Assembly: GCA_018992685.1 (NCBI GenBank)
Contig: JACVGT010000006.1
Span: 1 to 42,274, forward strand
Length of the DNA: 42,274 bases
Reading direction: 5' to 3'
From: Theionarchaea archaeon
Lineage (GTDB): Archaea > Methanobacteriota_B > Thermococci > Methanofastidiosales > SZ-28-30
Part shown: piece after piece, positions 7,502 to 16,579 of the stretch
How positions within the stretch are numbered: position 1 is the stretch's first letter
How the letters are laid out: every line of letters starts with the position of its first letter
Position numbers and translations under genes: made by a program
Notes under the pieces: model-generated
Told to the model about the DNA's origin: nothing
Database searches by the model: none
The model's input: only the letters and a program-made list of their open reading frames with translations

Positions 7502-10500
7502 CTAATATTCCCGAAGTACTTTCAGAAATCCAGGCCGGGGCTCATAAATATCTCCATCGTGCTTGAACTTTGCCAGCCACTCTCTGACAAAACTCTCAGA
7601 CAGCCCTTTGTCCTGGCTAATTCTAAAAACGTCTTCCTGCTGTGCTCCGTTGCCCTGATTGCCTTTGTCCAGGTCTTCAATGATATCTCTCAGTATGAGT
7701 ATCTTGTCACGCTGTGATTTCCGGGTTCCCGTCATTAAGGTGTCAATATCCATCTTGCCAGTTTCTGTGTCCATGGCTACTTTAACCAGGCACTCTCTGA
7801 ACAGTCTGATAACCTCTTCTGAGTCCTCTTTTTCCACTCTTTCTGCAAGGCGCATCCGTGCCCTCGCTTCTGACAGCCTGATCAAGGCTTCAAGCTGTCG
7901 AGCAGTGATGGGAACAGGGGCATCTTCTGATTCCCCACCTTTCCGCATCTGCATGTAAAAGTTCAGCAATTTCTGGGCAGCTTCCTTTGTCAGTAGTGGC
8001 TTCACATTATTCTTTGCATACATGATGTATTTTTCCAGCAGATCAAGCGAAATGGGCTGGGTCACAGCTTCGTCAGGGCGCCTGTGTATGTTAACAATAT
8101 GCTCTGCAATACGCCGATCGGTGTCTTCGTGCGGTCTGTCTGTGATTATGTACACCAGGTCAAATCGGGACAGTAACGTAGAAGGAAGGTCAATCTGGTC
8201 AGTAATTGACTTATAACTATCAAAACGTCCATACTTAGGGTTGCAGGCTGCCAGAACTGATGTTCTCGCATTCAATGTGGCCACTACTCCTGCTTTTGCT
8301 ATGGAGATGGTATTGTGCAGGAGAAGGCCTGCGGCTGCAAACATGTGGTCGGTCACTGTCACATCATACACCCATTGGGCTGTGTGATTGGCGATTTCGT
8401 CCACCTGCTCCACCTTCAGCACACTTACCCCCTCCTGGCCCAAGGGTCCAGCTTCACCTTTGAACCCACTATGCTCTTGGCTCATGGTGGTTTCAGCCAG
8501 GTGTACGACTGGTGTCTGTTCAGTGCTGTCCGGACTGCCCAGAACAGTCATGAGGCCGCTAGCACCCCTCTGTACTGTTACTGCATGTTCTAAATCCGGA
8601 GGACCTGACTGGATAGAGAGTGCATAGAGACTCCTTCCATGAACGTCCTGAGAATGAATTGAAGCGTGCATTCCCATGCACAGAAAGGCATCCTGGAAGT
8701 CTTCCGCCAGCTCCCGAGAACGTACCAGGATCTGACTGTTCTCAGCGGGAGTCCAGAGCTTATCCTCTGGGTTGGTACTGGTATTGTCCCTGATGACAGC
8801 ACTCTTCAGGAATTCACCTATCAATTGAGGAGAACACTGCAGTATCTTGTGAGGAACGCGTTTTTTCGAGAATAGTCCAACCAGTTCAGGAAAATTCATT
8901 TTGATGAACTCATATAGTGGCATACAGGGACATCTCAGTTTAAAAACAGGGGTACCCTTCCTCTTTCTATCATGAATGAACGAGTATGCTCCAAATTCCT
9001 CTTGAAGGATGCTTTTTGCGTCCTCTATGATCTTTTTGTCACGACTGAAGATAATGACCTCCGAAATCTTGTTCTTCTTATTGAAATAGATATGACCAGC
9101 ACCGGTTATGTAACCCAACAGCCTGGCCAGTTTGTAGGTCATCTCTTGCGGAAATCGTATTCTGTTCATTGTGGCGGTGTGTTTCAAATGGCTGGCTCCA
9201 GGAATATGATATCTGGCCGCTCCTGGGACAAGTAGACCGGTACGTACCTTTTCTGCAGGAACAGTCTGGATTTTGCCTCTTTCATATATGAAAACGGGAT
9301 GCTCGGGCGTGACAGTGATTCCTCTTCCGTTTGAGTAGCGAATTCGAACAAATCGATCAGGAGCTTTGTGCCTGCTCACCCCTTCCACTGCCGTTGTTCC
9401 CCTGATGGACACCAGTTCATATCCCGACACGGGCAGAATTTCACAGTTCACTCCTTTAACAGGTTCCCGATTCTCCATCAGGTTATCCACGAATTCTCCA
9501 ATTCTGACCTTTTCCCCGGTTGACAGCAAAATTTCAGTTTCAGGATGATATGATTGCTGTTCCAGTGCTTCATGGATAGCCGATCTATCATCAGTGGACA
9601 TCTTATCTAATTCATCAATTGCACACAGTCCCCCATCTGCAAGCACCAGGGCGCCTGCCTCCAGAGCCCAGCCCCCTGTCAGCTCATCTCTTACCACGGC
9701 CGCCGTCAGTCCCACTCCGGACACTCCCTTTCCGGAGGTATACACTCCTCGAGGGGCCAACCGTGCTACATACTGGAGAATCTGACTCTTAGCAGTCCCT
9801 GGATCTCCCACAAGCAGTATGTTGGAGTCCCCACGCAGCCGCGTTCCATCTGAAAGGACTCTGAACACCCCAGAAAAGAGCTGGAGGGCAATAGCCTCCT
9901 TCACGTCTTCATGACCGTAGATGGCAGGAGCTATGGAAGACACAATTTTCTCACAAATGAAGGGTTCTGCACTCAACCTTCTGATTTCCTCCTCATCTTC
10001 CTTGGAAATCTCGATTTCTTCCACGACCTTCTCCCGCATTTCGACATGGTTGACTTCGGCATAAATATGAAAGGTTGTTTTCAATCCTCTTGAGGCCGTC
10101 TCCTGCTGCGTCTTGAGAATTCCCACAATGTTCACTCTGTTTCCTGCCTGTGCCCGATCTACAATATCATCCCGTATAATGCAGTCCACTGATCGAGGCA
10201 TCTTCCCCCCCCGCAGCCTCTCAGGCCGTTCCTGGACCTTCACCGACTGCCAGTCCACGAATTTGGATTGATTCTCAATAAGTTTGAAGGGCCCCTGTCT
10301 TCCGCAGGCTGGATTAGTACACATGGTGGGCTTCTGGAAGATGTGGGAGTCCTGTTCCACAATCAGGAGCTGACCACACCTCTGGCATTCAAATACTGCC
10401 TCTACAATCTCTGGTTTCACCTCGGATATCCGCCGTACCACCCCTTCGATTTGAACGAGTTTGTTGATGTGTTCAGAACGCAGGTCACGGATCTCCACTC

Positions 10501-10786
10501 TGGCCGGCGTCACATTATAAAATCGCACGTGCAAGTCAATTCTTTGTTCAGGACGGTACAACGTTTCAAAAGCAGCATCGCTGGCGGGAAGTGCAAACAT
10601 GGGTTCATCAATAATCAGCTGAGAAAGTTCATAATCATGATCCAGCACATGCTCAAAATCAACACTCAATGATCTCAAATAGTTAACCCTGCACCTGTTG
10701 ATCTCCTGCATGTAAACCGGGCTGTCCATGGAGGGAAATGTTTCTAGAAAGTCCCTAAATCTGTTCATCGCTTCTTCGAATTCCAT
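7502..10786 (-). CDS. mcm: Replicative helicase MCM with an in-frame intein
   Basis: Hexameric 3'-5' replicative DNA helicase. The precursor is 1094 residues; removing the 414-residue intein leaves 680, normal for archaeal MCM. Order: N-terminal A domain, zinc knuckle (Cys134, Cys137, Cys156, Cys161), OB region, AAA+ module with Walker A GDPGTAKS (327-334), Walker B DELD (391-394), arginine finger in LLSRFD (Arg874), and a C-terminal winged helix. The intein interrupts the conserved block EALEQQ/TISIAKAG directly after Walker B. The GINS gene lies upstream on the same strand, separated by about 400 bp. The start ATG at 10786 is followed by FEEAMNRFRDFLETF, typical of MCM. Splicing is needed for activity. 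Confidence 0.97.
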   Translation of the reverse strand: MEFEEAMNRFRDFLETFPSMDSPVYMQEINRCRVNYLRSLSVDFEHVLDHDYELSQLIIDEPMFALPASDAAFETLYRPEQRIDLHVRFYNVTPARVEIRDLRSEHINKLVQIEGVVRRISEVKPEIVEAVFECQRCGQLLIVEQDSHIFQKPTMCTNPACGRQGPFKLIENQSKFVDWQSVKVQERPERLRGGKMPRSVDCIIRDDIVDRAQAGNRVNIVGILKTQQETASRGLKTTFHIYAEVNHVEMREKVVEEIEISKEDEEEIRRLSAEPFICEKIVSSIAPAIYGHEDVKEAIALQLFSGVFRVLSDGTRLRGDSNILLVGDPGTAKSQILQYVARLAPRGVYTSGKGVSGVGLTAAVVRDELTGGWALEAGALVLADGGLCAIDELDKMSTDDRSAIHEALEQQSYHPETEILLSTGEKVRIGEFVDNLMENREPVKGVNCEILPVSGYELVSIRGTTAVEGVSRHKAPDRFVRIRYSNGRGITVTPEHPVFIYERGKIQTVPAEKVRTGLLVPGAARYHIPGASHLKHTATMNRIRFPQEMTYKLARLLGYITGAGHIYFNKKNKISEVIIFSRDKKIIEDAKSILQEEFGAYSFIHDRKRKGTPVFKLRCPCMPLYEFIKMNFPELVGLFSKKRVPHKILQCSPQLIGEFLKSAVIRDNTSTNPEDKLWTPAENSQILVRSRELAEDFQDAFLCMGMHASIHSQDVHGRSLYALSIQSGPPDLEHAVTVQRGASGLMTVLGSPDSTEQTPVVHLAETTMSQEHSGFKGEAGPLGQEGVSVLKVEQVDEIANHTAQWVYDVTVTDHMFAAAGLLLHNTISIAKAGVVATLNARTSVLAACNPKYGRFDSYKSITDQIDLPSTLLSRFDLVYIITDRPHEDTDRRIAEHIVNIHRRPDEAVTQPISLDLLEKYIMYAKNNVKPLLTKEAAQKLLNFYMQMRKGGESEDAPVPITARQLEALIRLSEARARMRLAERVEKEDSEEVIRLFRECLVKVAMDTETGKMDIDTLMTGTRKSQRDKILILRDIIEDLDKGNQGNGAQQEDVFRISQDKGLSESFVREWLAKFKHDGDIYEPRPGFLKVLREY
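8312..9553 (-). mobile_element. Intein in MCM with a decaying LAGLIDADG homing endonuclease
   Basis: 414 residues (precursor 412-825). It begins with Ser412 in block A (SYHPETEILLSTGE), has block B TPEHPVF (His496), a block F-like VYDVTVTDHMF, and ends LLLHN with Thr826 as the +1 residue, so splicing chemistry looks complete (Ser1, penultimate His, Asn, +1 Thr). The centre resembles a two-motif LAGLIDADG endonuclease, but motif 1 reads LLGYITGAGH with Ala563 where the catalytic Asp is expected. The motif 2 candidate FLKSAVIRDN (about 659-668) is poorly conserved. The endonuclease is probably inactive while self-splicing is retained. The insertion site is one of the known MCM intein positions, in the most conserved part of the ATPase. 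Confidence 0.93.
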
Positions 10787-10813
10787 GGTGACATCATCTC
10801 TCTCCTTACTGCT

Positions 10814-10830
10814 GGATTATGCAGGTTTTC
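10814..10830 (-). promoter_or_regulatory. Candidate promoter of mcm
   Basis: The minus strand reads GAAAACCTGCATAATCC, resembling the AACCT-ATAA promoters elsewhere in the window. It lies 28-44 nt upstream of the mcm ATG and predicts a leader of about ten nucleotides. A second TATA-like TTTTTATA lies near 10932-10939. Confidence 0.35.
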
Positions 10831-11190
10831 ATTTCCTGAAGACTATGCGACATAGATGCAGCGTAGCAAATAGCCTATTGGCTTCATACCCTATACGCTG
10901 GGTCTGGCAAAATTACTGATTTGGGAAGGGTATAAAAACTTATTTTTTACATCTTTGTAATGCTGGTGACGATTCTGCAAGGGCTCATCTCGGATTGTCT
11001 GGGTTGTTCCCCTCTGAAGACGGCTGCACCATTTTTGATACACCTTCTTACAACATCAGATTCTGCCTCACAGTTGGCATTTCGCGTAAGCGGTGGGTAA
11101 AATTGTATTGCACAATGAGTGGTATCTCAAAAAGCGCTCTTAAGAGTTTGCCGCCAGCACTGGAAAAGTAATCACTCCCCCGCTACCTGG
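10831..11190. other. Gene-poor spacer between GINS and mcm
   Basis: About 360 bp without a convincing gene. It contains a T-rich/TATA-like patch (10930-10950), a small inverted repeat ATTGT-ATTGC-ACAAT near 11103-11117, and a 10-bp palindrome CTCTTAAGAG (11137-11146). No tRNA and no obvious origin-recognition repeats were recognised. It may hold the mcm promoter region. Confidence 0.4.
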
Positions 11191-11616
11191 TCAATCCTGG
11201 TGGAGAACTCTTCTTACCATGTCTCTTTTCCACGCTGCAACGAGCTCCTGTATCTTGTCATACAGGATTTGCTCATCGTCAGGGAGCTCAAGCTCAACAG
11301 GATGACAGGACATTCTCGCTATCTTTTCCAACCTAACATCCAGTAACTGGAGGAAGGCCTTCTGGGTTTCCCTGTCCTGGGAGAATTCCATCCTGTCGTA
11401 GAAATCATCAGGGATTTCAGACAATCTTGGACCCCTCTCTTTCATGAGCATGGCTTTGATCTCGCTGGACTTTAAGGGGACACACTCTACATCCAACATG
11501 GGAACCAGCCATTTGGGCAGCTCAATAACTTCGCCTTCTTTCAGGATGTATTCTTCCCCATTCATTTCTATGACCTGCTCCCTTCTGGGTATCACCGGGA
11601 TCTTGGTGGTGTGCAT
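11191..11616 (-). CDS. GINS complex subunit, Gins23-like domain order
   Basis: GINS joins MCM and the Cdc45/GAN factor in the archaeal replicative helicase. About 141 residues from the internal ATG at 11616. The N-terminus resembles the small beta domain of GINS (MNGEEYILKEGEVIELPKW). A helical domain follows with the typical IPDDFYDRMEFS and RLEKIARMS segments. Beta domain before alpha domain is the Gins23 (Psf2/Psf3-like) arrangement rather than Gins51. An ATG at 11634 is also in frame, but a strong promoter just before it places the transcription start near 11616, so the shorter leaderless form is preferred. Neighbours are mcm downstream and pscS upstream on the same strand. The family call rests on pattern, not alignment. 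Confidence 0.75.
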   Translation of the reverse strand: MHTTKIPVIPRREQVIEMNGEEYILKEGEVIELPKWLVPMLDVECVPLKSSEIKAMLMKERGPRLSEIPDDFYDRMEFSQDRETQKAFLQLLDVRLEKIARMSCHPVELELPDDEQILYDKIQELVAAWKRDMVRRVLHQD

Positions 11617-11636
11617 CAGTGCTACTATGTTCATGC

Positions 11637-11650
11637 CTTAAAAAGGTTGG
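11637..11650 (-). promoter_or_regulatory. Promoter of the GINS gene
   Basis: The minus strand reads CCAACCTTTTTAAGG. Its first T (11644) is 28 nt upstream of the ATG at 11616, matching the leaderless spacing at the HTH regulator and carboxyltransferase genes. It lies in the 45-bp gap after pscS, so GINS can be transcribed independently. Confidence 0.5.
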
Positions 11651-11679
11651 ACTCTTTTGCTCTTGGCGTCTTGATGAAC

Positions 11680-13038
11680 CTATCCAACGTCGAGGTTGTA
11701 CTGCTGCGCAATCTCCAAGAATGCATTTGAAACCCACTTTATCTGGTCCCAGGTCAGCCCATACACATTTAATTTCCAGGTTCGGGTGGCTCCAGCAAAG
11801 GGACCCACAATTCCCCGTTTCTTTAATTCATCGCTGAAAAAATAACCCCGTCTCTTATGTGTCTTGGCTACCCTATCGAAGCTCCCGGACGTATCCACCC
11901 TGGACAGCGTATGGGCCCTGGGAGTTTCACTCAGGACTTTCGAGCCAGAAACTCGCTCAAACTGATTCACAAAATAGTTGCTCTTTTTTACTTCTTCATC
12001 CCAGGCCAGAACCCGGTCTTTGACATGGGGGAATGAAGCCATCATTGTCATGACTGTTACTCCCATCAGTGTGCACCCCAGCATTTCCACTTCCTTGATC
12101 CCAAATGTACGACCAGTGACATCTCCTGAAATGCCTGTGGTTCGGAACACCCGTTCTGCCCACTCCTCAGTTGTGGCCACGACTCCAGAAGGAGCAGCAG
12201 ATGCCATGCTCTTGTGTCCAGAGCCCACCACGAAGTCAACCCCCAGTTCCTTCGCATTGACCGGCAGAATTCCCACAGAATATGCTCCATTCAGAAGAAC
12301 AGGTATCCCATATTCTGATGCCACCTCCCCAATACCTCTGATGTCATGCTCATTTCCGTACATGTAGTCAAAATGATCCACCATCAACAGCACGGGAAGA
12401 GAACCCGTTTCCTTCTTCACCTCTTCAATAGTCTGTCTATATCCTTCTCCTGTCACCACATTGTTCTCAGAAGGAACCTCTCTTGCCACTCCACCTGCCT
12501 GTTCTATGGCGAGAAATTCTGTATAGTGGGCCAGGGACGACAAGATCACAACATCTCCCCTTTCCACCAGGGAGTTAACCACTACCTGAAACCCTCTCCG
12601 TGCTCCTGGCACAACTCTGGCTTCATCCATACCCAGGAATTTTGCCAGCTCCTGGTGAAACTGGTCCAGAGGTGGCTTCCTGATCTTATCAAGCCTGAAA
12701 GGGCTCAAACACTGGTCACAGACAGAATATCCATCAGCATATGAAATCAGAGCTTTTCTGGCTTCTGGAGTGAGTCTTCCTCCAGCCTGAATTGGCTGAA
12801 TGTTAATGTACGCTTCTTCCCGGATACGGGGCTCCAGGCTGTTCACAATGTACGTTTTCTGGCTACCCCTTCCTGATTCCAGCGATTCCAGTATATTTTT
12901 GAGCTTTTGGAGCTTATCATGAACTTCAAGTCCCTCTTCAGGATTCAAAACGGGAAGAGATGTTCTGTATACTTCTCTGATGTCCTCAAGTGTATAGAGA
13001 GCATCAAACAAAGCATATATTTGAGAGGATTTATCCAT
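11680..13038 (-). CDS. pscS: O-phospho-L-seryl-tRNA:Cys-tRNA synthase (SepCysS) with N-terminal extension
   Basis: PLP enzyme converting Sep-tRNA(Cys), made by SepRS, to Cys-tRNA(Cys). From the ATG at 13038 it has 452 residues. Family marks are Cys107 and Cys110 in GYSVCDQC, Lys276 for PLP in VGSGHKSMAS, and Cys322 in EMLGCTLMG, which match the three essential Cys of the methanogen enzyme. Compared with the M. jannaschii protein the conserved core begins about 68 residues late. The extra N-terminus is helical and charged (LYTLEDIREVY..., KLQKLKNILESLESG) and could be a fused equivalent of SepCysE, the factor that binds SepRS to SepCysS. An ATG 33 nt upstream overlaps the TATA box and is rejected. 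SepRS is not in this window. Confidence 0.93.
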   Translation of the reverse strand: MDKSSQIYALFDALYTLEDIREVYRTSLPVLNPEEGLEVHDKLQKLKNILESLESGRGSQKTYIVNSLEPRIREEAYINIQPIQAGGRLTPEARKALISYADGYSVCDQCLSPFRLDKIRKPPLDQFHQELAKFLGMDEARVVPGARRGFQVVVNSLVERGDVVILSSLAHYTEFLAIEQAGGVAREVPSENNVVTGEGYRQTIEEVKKETGSLPVLLMVDHFDYMYGNEHDIRGIGEVASEYGIPVLLNGAYSVGILPVNAKELGVDFVVGSGHKSMASAAPSGVVATTEEWAERVFRTTGISGDVTGRTFGIKEVEMLGCTLMGVTVMTMMASFPHVKDRVLAWDEEVKKSNYFVNQFERVSGSKVLSETPRAHTLSRVDTSGSFDRVAKTHKRRGYFFSDELKKRGIVGPFAGATRTWKLNVYGLTWDQIKWVSNAFLEIAQQYNLDVG

Positions 13039-13069
13039 GGTATTACCTACATAAGCCCTTCTGCAGAAC

Positions 13070-13078
13070 ATATAAATC
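13070..13078 (-). promoter_or_regulatory. TATA box of pscS
   Basis: The minus strand reads GATTTATAT. The predicted transcription start is near 13048, giving a leader of about 10 nt that includes a weak AGGTAA before the ATG at 13038. Confidence 0.55.
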
Positions 13079-13133
13079 TTTGTGCTTCCCTGTATGAATC
13101 ACCACCTTATACTGGTCTTGTCCCTAGGCAATG

Positions 13134-13148
13134 AAAAACCTTATTACT
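13134..13148 (+). promoter_or_regulatory. Leaderless promoter of the carboxyltransferase gene
   Basis: AAAAACCTTATTACT, with its first T 27 nt before the ATG at 13168. An in-frame GTG at 13162 falls too close to the expected start of transcription, which favours the ATG. Confidence 0.55.
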
Positions 13149-13167
13149 CCCTGTAAGAAGTGTGAGC

Positions 13168-14709
13168 ATGGACCCTGTAGAGCAATTGCGAGAAAAGGCA
13201 GAGCAGGCCACTCTCGGTGGTGGAAAAGAGGGCATTCAAAAACAGCACAATAAAGGCAAGCTCACCGCGCGAGAGAGAATAGAGACCCTGCTTGATGCTG
13301 GTAGTTTTGTGGAACTCGATCGATTTGTCGTTCATCAATGTCATGATTTTGGCATGGACAAAAAGAAGATACTCGGAGACGGAGTTGTCACGGGATATGG
13401 CACACTTGACGGTCGCCTCATATACATATTCGCCCAGGATTTTACCGTGTTTGGAGGGTCTCTGGGCGAAATGTACGCCCAGAAAATCTGCAAGATCATG
13501 GATCTGGCCATGAGGACAGGAGCCCCTGTCATTGGGTTAAATGATTCTGGAGGTGCTCGCATCCAGGAAGGCGTGACCAGCCTGGGAGGATATGCAGAGA
13601 TTTTCTGGAGGAACGTCATGGCGTCTGGTGTCATCCCGCAGATTTCAGCAGTCCTGGGCCCCTGTGCGGGAGGGGCAGTCTACTCTCCTGCCATGACTGA
13701 TTTTATCATCATGGTAGATGAAATCTCTCACATGTTTATCACAGGACCCGAAGTGATCAAGACAGTGACAAAGGAAGAAGTGACCTTTGAAGAATTGGGA
13801 GGGTCCCGCACTCATGCCGGAAAGAGTGGGGTGGCTCACTTTGCCTGCGGGGATGAGCAGGAGTGTTTCGCCACTATCAAGCGGTTGCTGAGTTTTATCC
13901 CTCAGAACAACATGGAAGATCCTCCAGTCATAAAATCGGAGGATGACCCAAACAGGAAAGACACTGAACTGGCATCTATCGTCCCTGATTCTCCGGAGAA
14001 GCCCTATGATATCAAAGATGTCATTACGCGAGTAGTAGATACTAATGATTTCTTGGAGATTCACAAGGACTATGCCCAGAATATTGTGGTGGGGTTTGCT
14101 CGCCTTGATGGGAGGCCGGTGGGCATTGTTGCGAATCAACCCAGCGTGCTGGCAGGTGTTCTGGATATTGCAGCCTCAATGAAAGGAGCCCGGTTTGTCA
14201 GGTTCTGTGATGCTTTTAACATCCCGCTGGTGACTTTTGTCGATGTTCCGGGATTCCTTCCAGGAACTGATCAGGAATGGGGAGGGATTATTTCCCATGG
14301 GGCAAAGTTGTTGTATGCATTTTGTGAAGCAACAGTACCCAAATTGACAGTGATTACCCGGAAAGCGTATGGCGGGGCCTATGATGTGATGAATTCGAAA
14401 CATGTGCGGGCAGATTTCAATATAGCCTGGCCACAGGCTGAGATTGCCGTGATGGGTCCCCAGGGTGCAGTGAATATCATCTTCAGAAGAGACGTTCAGG
14501 AAGCCGATGATCCTCAGAAAAAGGTGGAATCTCTGGTGGCTGAGTACAGGGAGAAATTCGCCAACCCATATGTAGCAGCAGAGCGAGGATATATCGATGA
14601 TGTTGTTGAGCCTCCCGAGACCCGGCCTCGACTGATCAGTGCACTGACCGCATTGCAGAACAAGAGACAGACCCTTCCACCCAAGAAGCACGGGAACATA
14701 CCCCTGTAG
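13168..14709 (+). CDS. Biotin-dependent carboxyltransferase / methylmalonyl-CoA decarboxylase alpha
   Basis: 513 residues of the crotonase-like carboxyltransferase family (PccB, AccD5, MmdA). It transfers CO2 between carboxybiotin and an acyl-CoA such as propionyl-CoA/methylmalonyl-CoA. The N-terminal half has [27 protein letters not shown] and [15 protein letters not shown]; the C-terminal half has [27 protein letters not shown] and [14 protein letters not shown], so both CoA and biotin half-sites look complete. No biotin carboxylase, biotin carrier or membrane beta subunit is adjacent, so whether it works as carboxylase or sodium-pumping decarboxylase cannot be decided. It is a single-gene unit with its own promoter, divergent from pscS. 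Confidence 0.93.
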   Translation: MDPVEQLREKAEQATLGGGKEGIQKQHNKGKLTARERIETLLDAGSFVELDRFVVHQCHDFGMDKKKILGDGVVTGYGTLDGRLIYIFAQDFTVFGGSLGEMYAQKICKIMDLAMRTGAPVIGLNDSGGARIQEGVTSLGGYAEIFWRNVMASGVIPQISAVLGPCAGGAVYSPAMTDFIIMVDEISHMFITGPEVIKTVTKEEVTFEELGGSRTHAGKSGVAHFACGDEQECFATIKRLLSFIPQNNMEDPPVIKSEDDPNRKDTELASIVPDSPEKPYDIKDVITRVVDTNDFLEIHKDYAQNIVVGFARLDGRPVGIVANQPSVLAGVLDIAASMKGARFVRFCDAFNIPLVTFVDVPGFLPGTDQEWGGIISHGAKLLYAFCEATVPKLTVITRKAYGGAYDVMNSKHVRADFNIAWPQAEIAVMGPQGAVNIIFRRDVQEADDPQKKVESLVAEYREKFANPYVAAERGYIDDVVEPPETRPRLISALTALQNKRQTLPPKKHGNIPL

Positions 14710-14825
14710 GATACCTGCCTGTATGTACCGTCTGTGAAAGAGCCCAGCGTCCGTTTTCAGAACATGCGCTAGCGTGAGTTTCGGTTTCCTCTCTCTTTCT
14801 CAGTGGCCTGATGTCTGCCAATGCT

Positions 14826-14839
14826 AACCTTAATAAGGG
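14826..14839 (+). promoter_or_regulatory. Promoter of the DUF4388-like gene
   Basis: AACCTTAATAAGGG. The predicted transcription start is near 14857, which excludes an in-frame ATG at 14840 and supports the ATG at 14873, preceded by GAGGGAGAGG. Confidence 0.55.
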
Positions 14840-14872
14840 ATGTGTGCAATAGGGATCAGGAAGAGGGAGAGG

Positions 14873-15694
14873 ATGAACGTGCTTACACAGCGAGAATTTA
14901 AGGATTCGGTCATAGGATCGGATGAAGCTGGCCAGGTTCTGGAAAAGATCAGGAGGGAGAAACGTACTGGGTATTTGAAGATTGAATTTCGCCATTTGGA
15001 TTTCTTGTTGTTTTTTGAGAATGGAGTTTCTACCCACGGGTTCAGGATGGTAGAAGATGAGCTTTTCTCTTATTCTGGGTTGTCGGATTTGCTGCCCACT
15101 TTGAAGGAAGGCCAAATGGTTTTTTATGATACTCACCCAGGGGTCTTGCAGGCACTGCTGGACAAGAAATTCGGGGAGCGAATCTATGGAGACCTATACA
15201 CGAATTTTACAAATGCAGAAAAGTTTTTCGCGATGCTGAAACAGAAAACGCTCACAGGATGTGTGGAAATTGATCTATCCTCCACCCACTGCTTTATCCT
15301 TCTGGAGAAGGGTGACCCTGTTCAGGTATTATGCTCTTCAGATGAAGAAGAAAAAAGAGAGCCGTTCTCACTGGATTGCCTGATAAAGAGGATGGTTTCT
15401 GAAAACGGGGTTATCAGAGTATTTGAAAGGAAACCTCCCCCTACCGTGCTGTGTCCTGCTCCTGATAAAATCTTTGTGTGGTCAGACCCTCGCAGACTGA
15501 AACTTGAATTTGCATATGGGCAACTGGGAAAGGAATTTGAAGAATTGCTGGATCGGGAGATGAGTGTATCCCAGATTTTAAATACCTTGCATGTAGATTT
15601 TGAAGAAATAGCTGACATGTACACTTATTTATCCGCAAAGGGATATATTTCTACCAAAAAAGGTATTAACCAGGAATTTCACGCTATTCGGTGA
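14873..15694 (+). CDS. DUF4388-like protein with C-terminal winged helix
   Basis: About 273 residues, cytoplasmic. Two related segments are visible: TGYLKIEFRHLDFLLFFENG (about 37-56) and TGCVEIDLSSTHCFILLEKG (about 123-142), the strand-turn-strand signature of DUF4388-type domains in signalling proteins. A hydrophilic middle part follows, and residues about 225-265 (MSVSQILNTL, FEEIADMYTYLSAKGYIS) look like a winged helix. A regulatory or scaffold role is likely by analogy, but the partner and signal are unknown. No membrane segment is seen. It has its own promoter and ends 30 bp from the convergent ATP-grasp gene. Confidence 0.7.
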   Translation: MNVLTQREFKDSVIGSDEAGQVLEKIRREKRTGYLKIEFRHLDFLLFFENGVSTHGFRMVEDELFSYSGLSDLLPTLKEGQMVFYDTHPGVLQALLDKKFGERIYGDLYTNFTNAEKFFAMLKQKTLTGCVEIDLSSTHCFILLEKGDPVQVLCSSDEEEKREPFSLDCLIKRMVSENGVIRVFERKPPPTVLCPAPDKIFVWSDPRRLKLEFAYGQLGKEFEELLDREMSVSQILNTLHVDFEEIADMYTYLSAKGYISTKKGINQEFHAIR

Positions 15695-15724
15695 GTTTAG
15701 GTGAACGCGGGTACTTTTCTTCAG

Positions 15725-16579
15725 TCAGTCCAAGACGGAGGAAATCACTCTTTCTGCGATGCAGAAGTCAGTAACACCTTGGAGTCCTTTCCATCCAGGG
15801 ATAGAATTAACCTCCACAACATAGTTCTGGTCGGGGCCAGGGAGGATATCCACACCAGCATAATGACAGCCAAGGACCTCAGAAGCCGCAATAGCCACGT
15901 CTGTGATGTCATGAGGCAGCGTGATCGTCTCCACTGAGGCACCTCTGGCATAATTCGTCTTCCAGGTATCCCCTCTTCTTCTCATGGAGGATATCACCTC
16001 ATCTCCAACCACGAAGACTCGGTAGTCCTCGTTGCTGTGGGGAATAAACTCCTGGATGTAAAAAACACAGTTGCCGTAATCCAGAATGCGGAACAATCGG
16101 TGTGCCAGGTCCCTGTCCTGTATCCTCATCACCCCAATCCCCTGAGACCCGAAGAGAGGTTTCACCACTACATCACCCAGGTTATCGAAGGCATCCATTG
16201 CCTCCTGGTACTGTTCCGTACACACCGTCAGTGGAGTCGGGATACCTGCATCTTCCAGGAGGGAACAGGTATAGTACTTGTCAGCACACTGCTCAATACT
16301 CTTAGAAGAGTTGATGACGGTGATCCCCATGTTTTCAACCCGGTGAAGTACATCCATTCTGAACACAACTTGTTCTGCAGAACCCCCGGGGACCCACCTC
16401 ACAAAGATTGCATCCATTTCATCAACTGCAACATCACCCCAGGTGACCCTGTGCGATGCCGAAACCTGGGCAAGAACCTCAGTGATAGGAAATACTGTAT
16501 ATTCCCTGCCTTTACTGACGATTTCCCTCATCAATTCCCTGACATTCCAGTCGAGTTCGTTTGCAATGATGCCTATCAC
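15725..16579 (-). CDS. RimK-type ATP-grasp ligase (MptN/CofF-like glutamate ligase)
   Basis: 284 residues of ATP-grasp fold. Blocks: an N-terminal MIGIIANELDWN, VINSSKSIEQCADKYYTCSLLEDAGIPTPLT at the start of the ATP-grasp core, VVVKPLFGSQGIGVMRI (the ATP-binding lysine/glycine loop), FYIQEFIPHSNEDYRVFVVGD, and Mg-binding ADIL-like GVDILPG...VVEVNSIPGWKGLQG. In methanogens this family adds glutamate to H4MPT (MptN) or to F420 (CofF). It overlaps the MetE-like gene by 4 bp and is third in a unit starting with mch, so H4MPT modification to tetrahydrosarcinapterin is the favoured role. Substrate assignment is inference; RimK-like or LysX-like activity remains possible. Confidence 0.82.
   Translation of the reverse strand: MIGIIANELDWNVRELMREIVSKGREYTVFPITEVLAQVSASHRVTWGDVAVDEMDAIFVRWVPGGSAEQVVFRMDVLHRVENMGITVINSSKSIEQCADKYYTCSLLEDAGIPTPLTVCTEQYQEAMDAFDNLGDVVVKPLFGSQGIGVMRIQDRDLAHRLFRILDYGNCVFYIQEFIPHSNEDYRVFVVGDEVISSMRRRGDTWKTNYARGASVETITLPHDITDVAIAASEVLGCHYAGVDILPGPDQNYVVEVNSIPGWKGLQGVTDFCIAERVISSVLD

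Noticed and set aside
10787-11190. Replication origin next to mcm and GINS
   Set aside because: No repeated origin-recognition boxes, no AT-rich unwinding element of convincing length and no cdc6/orc1 gene nearby.
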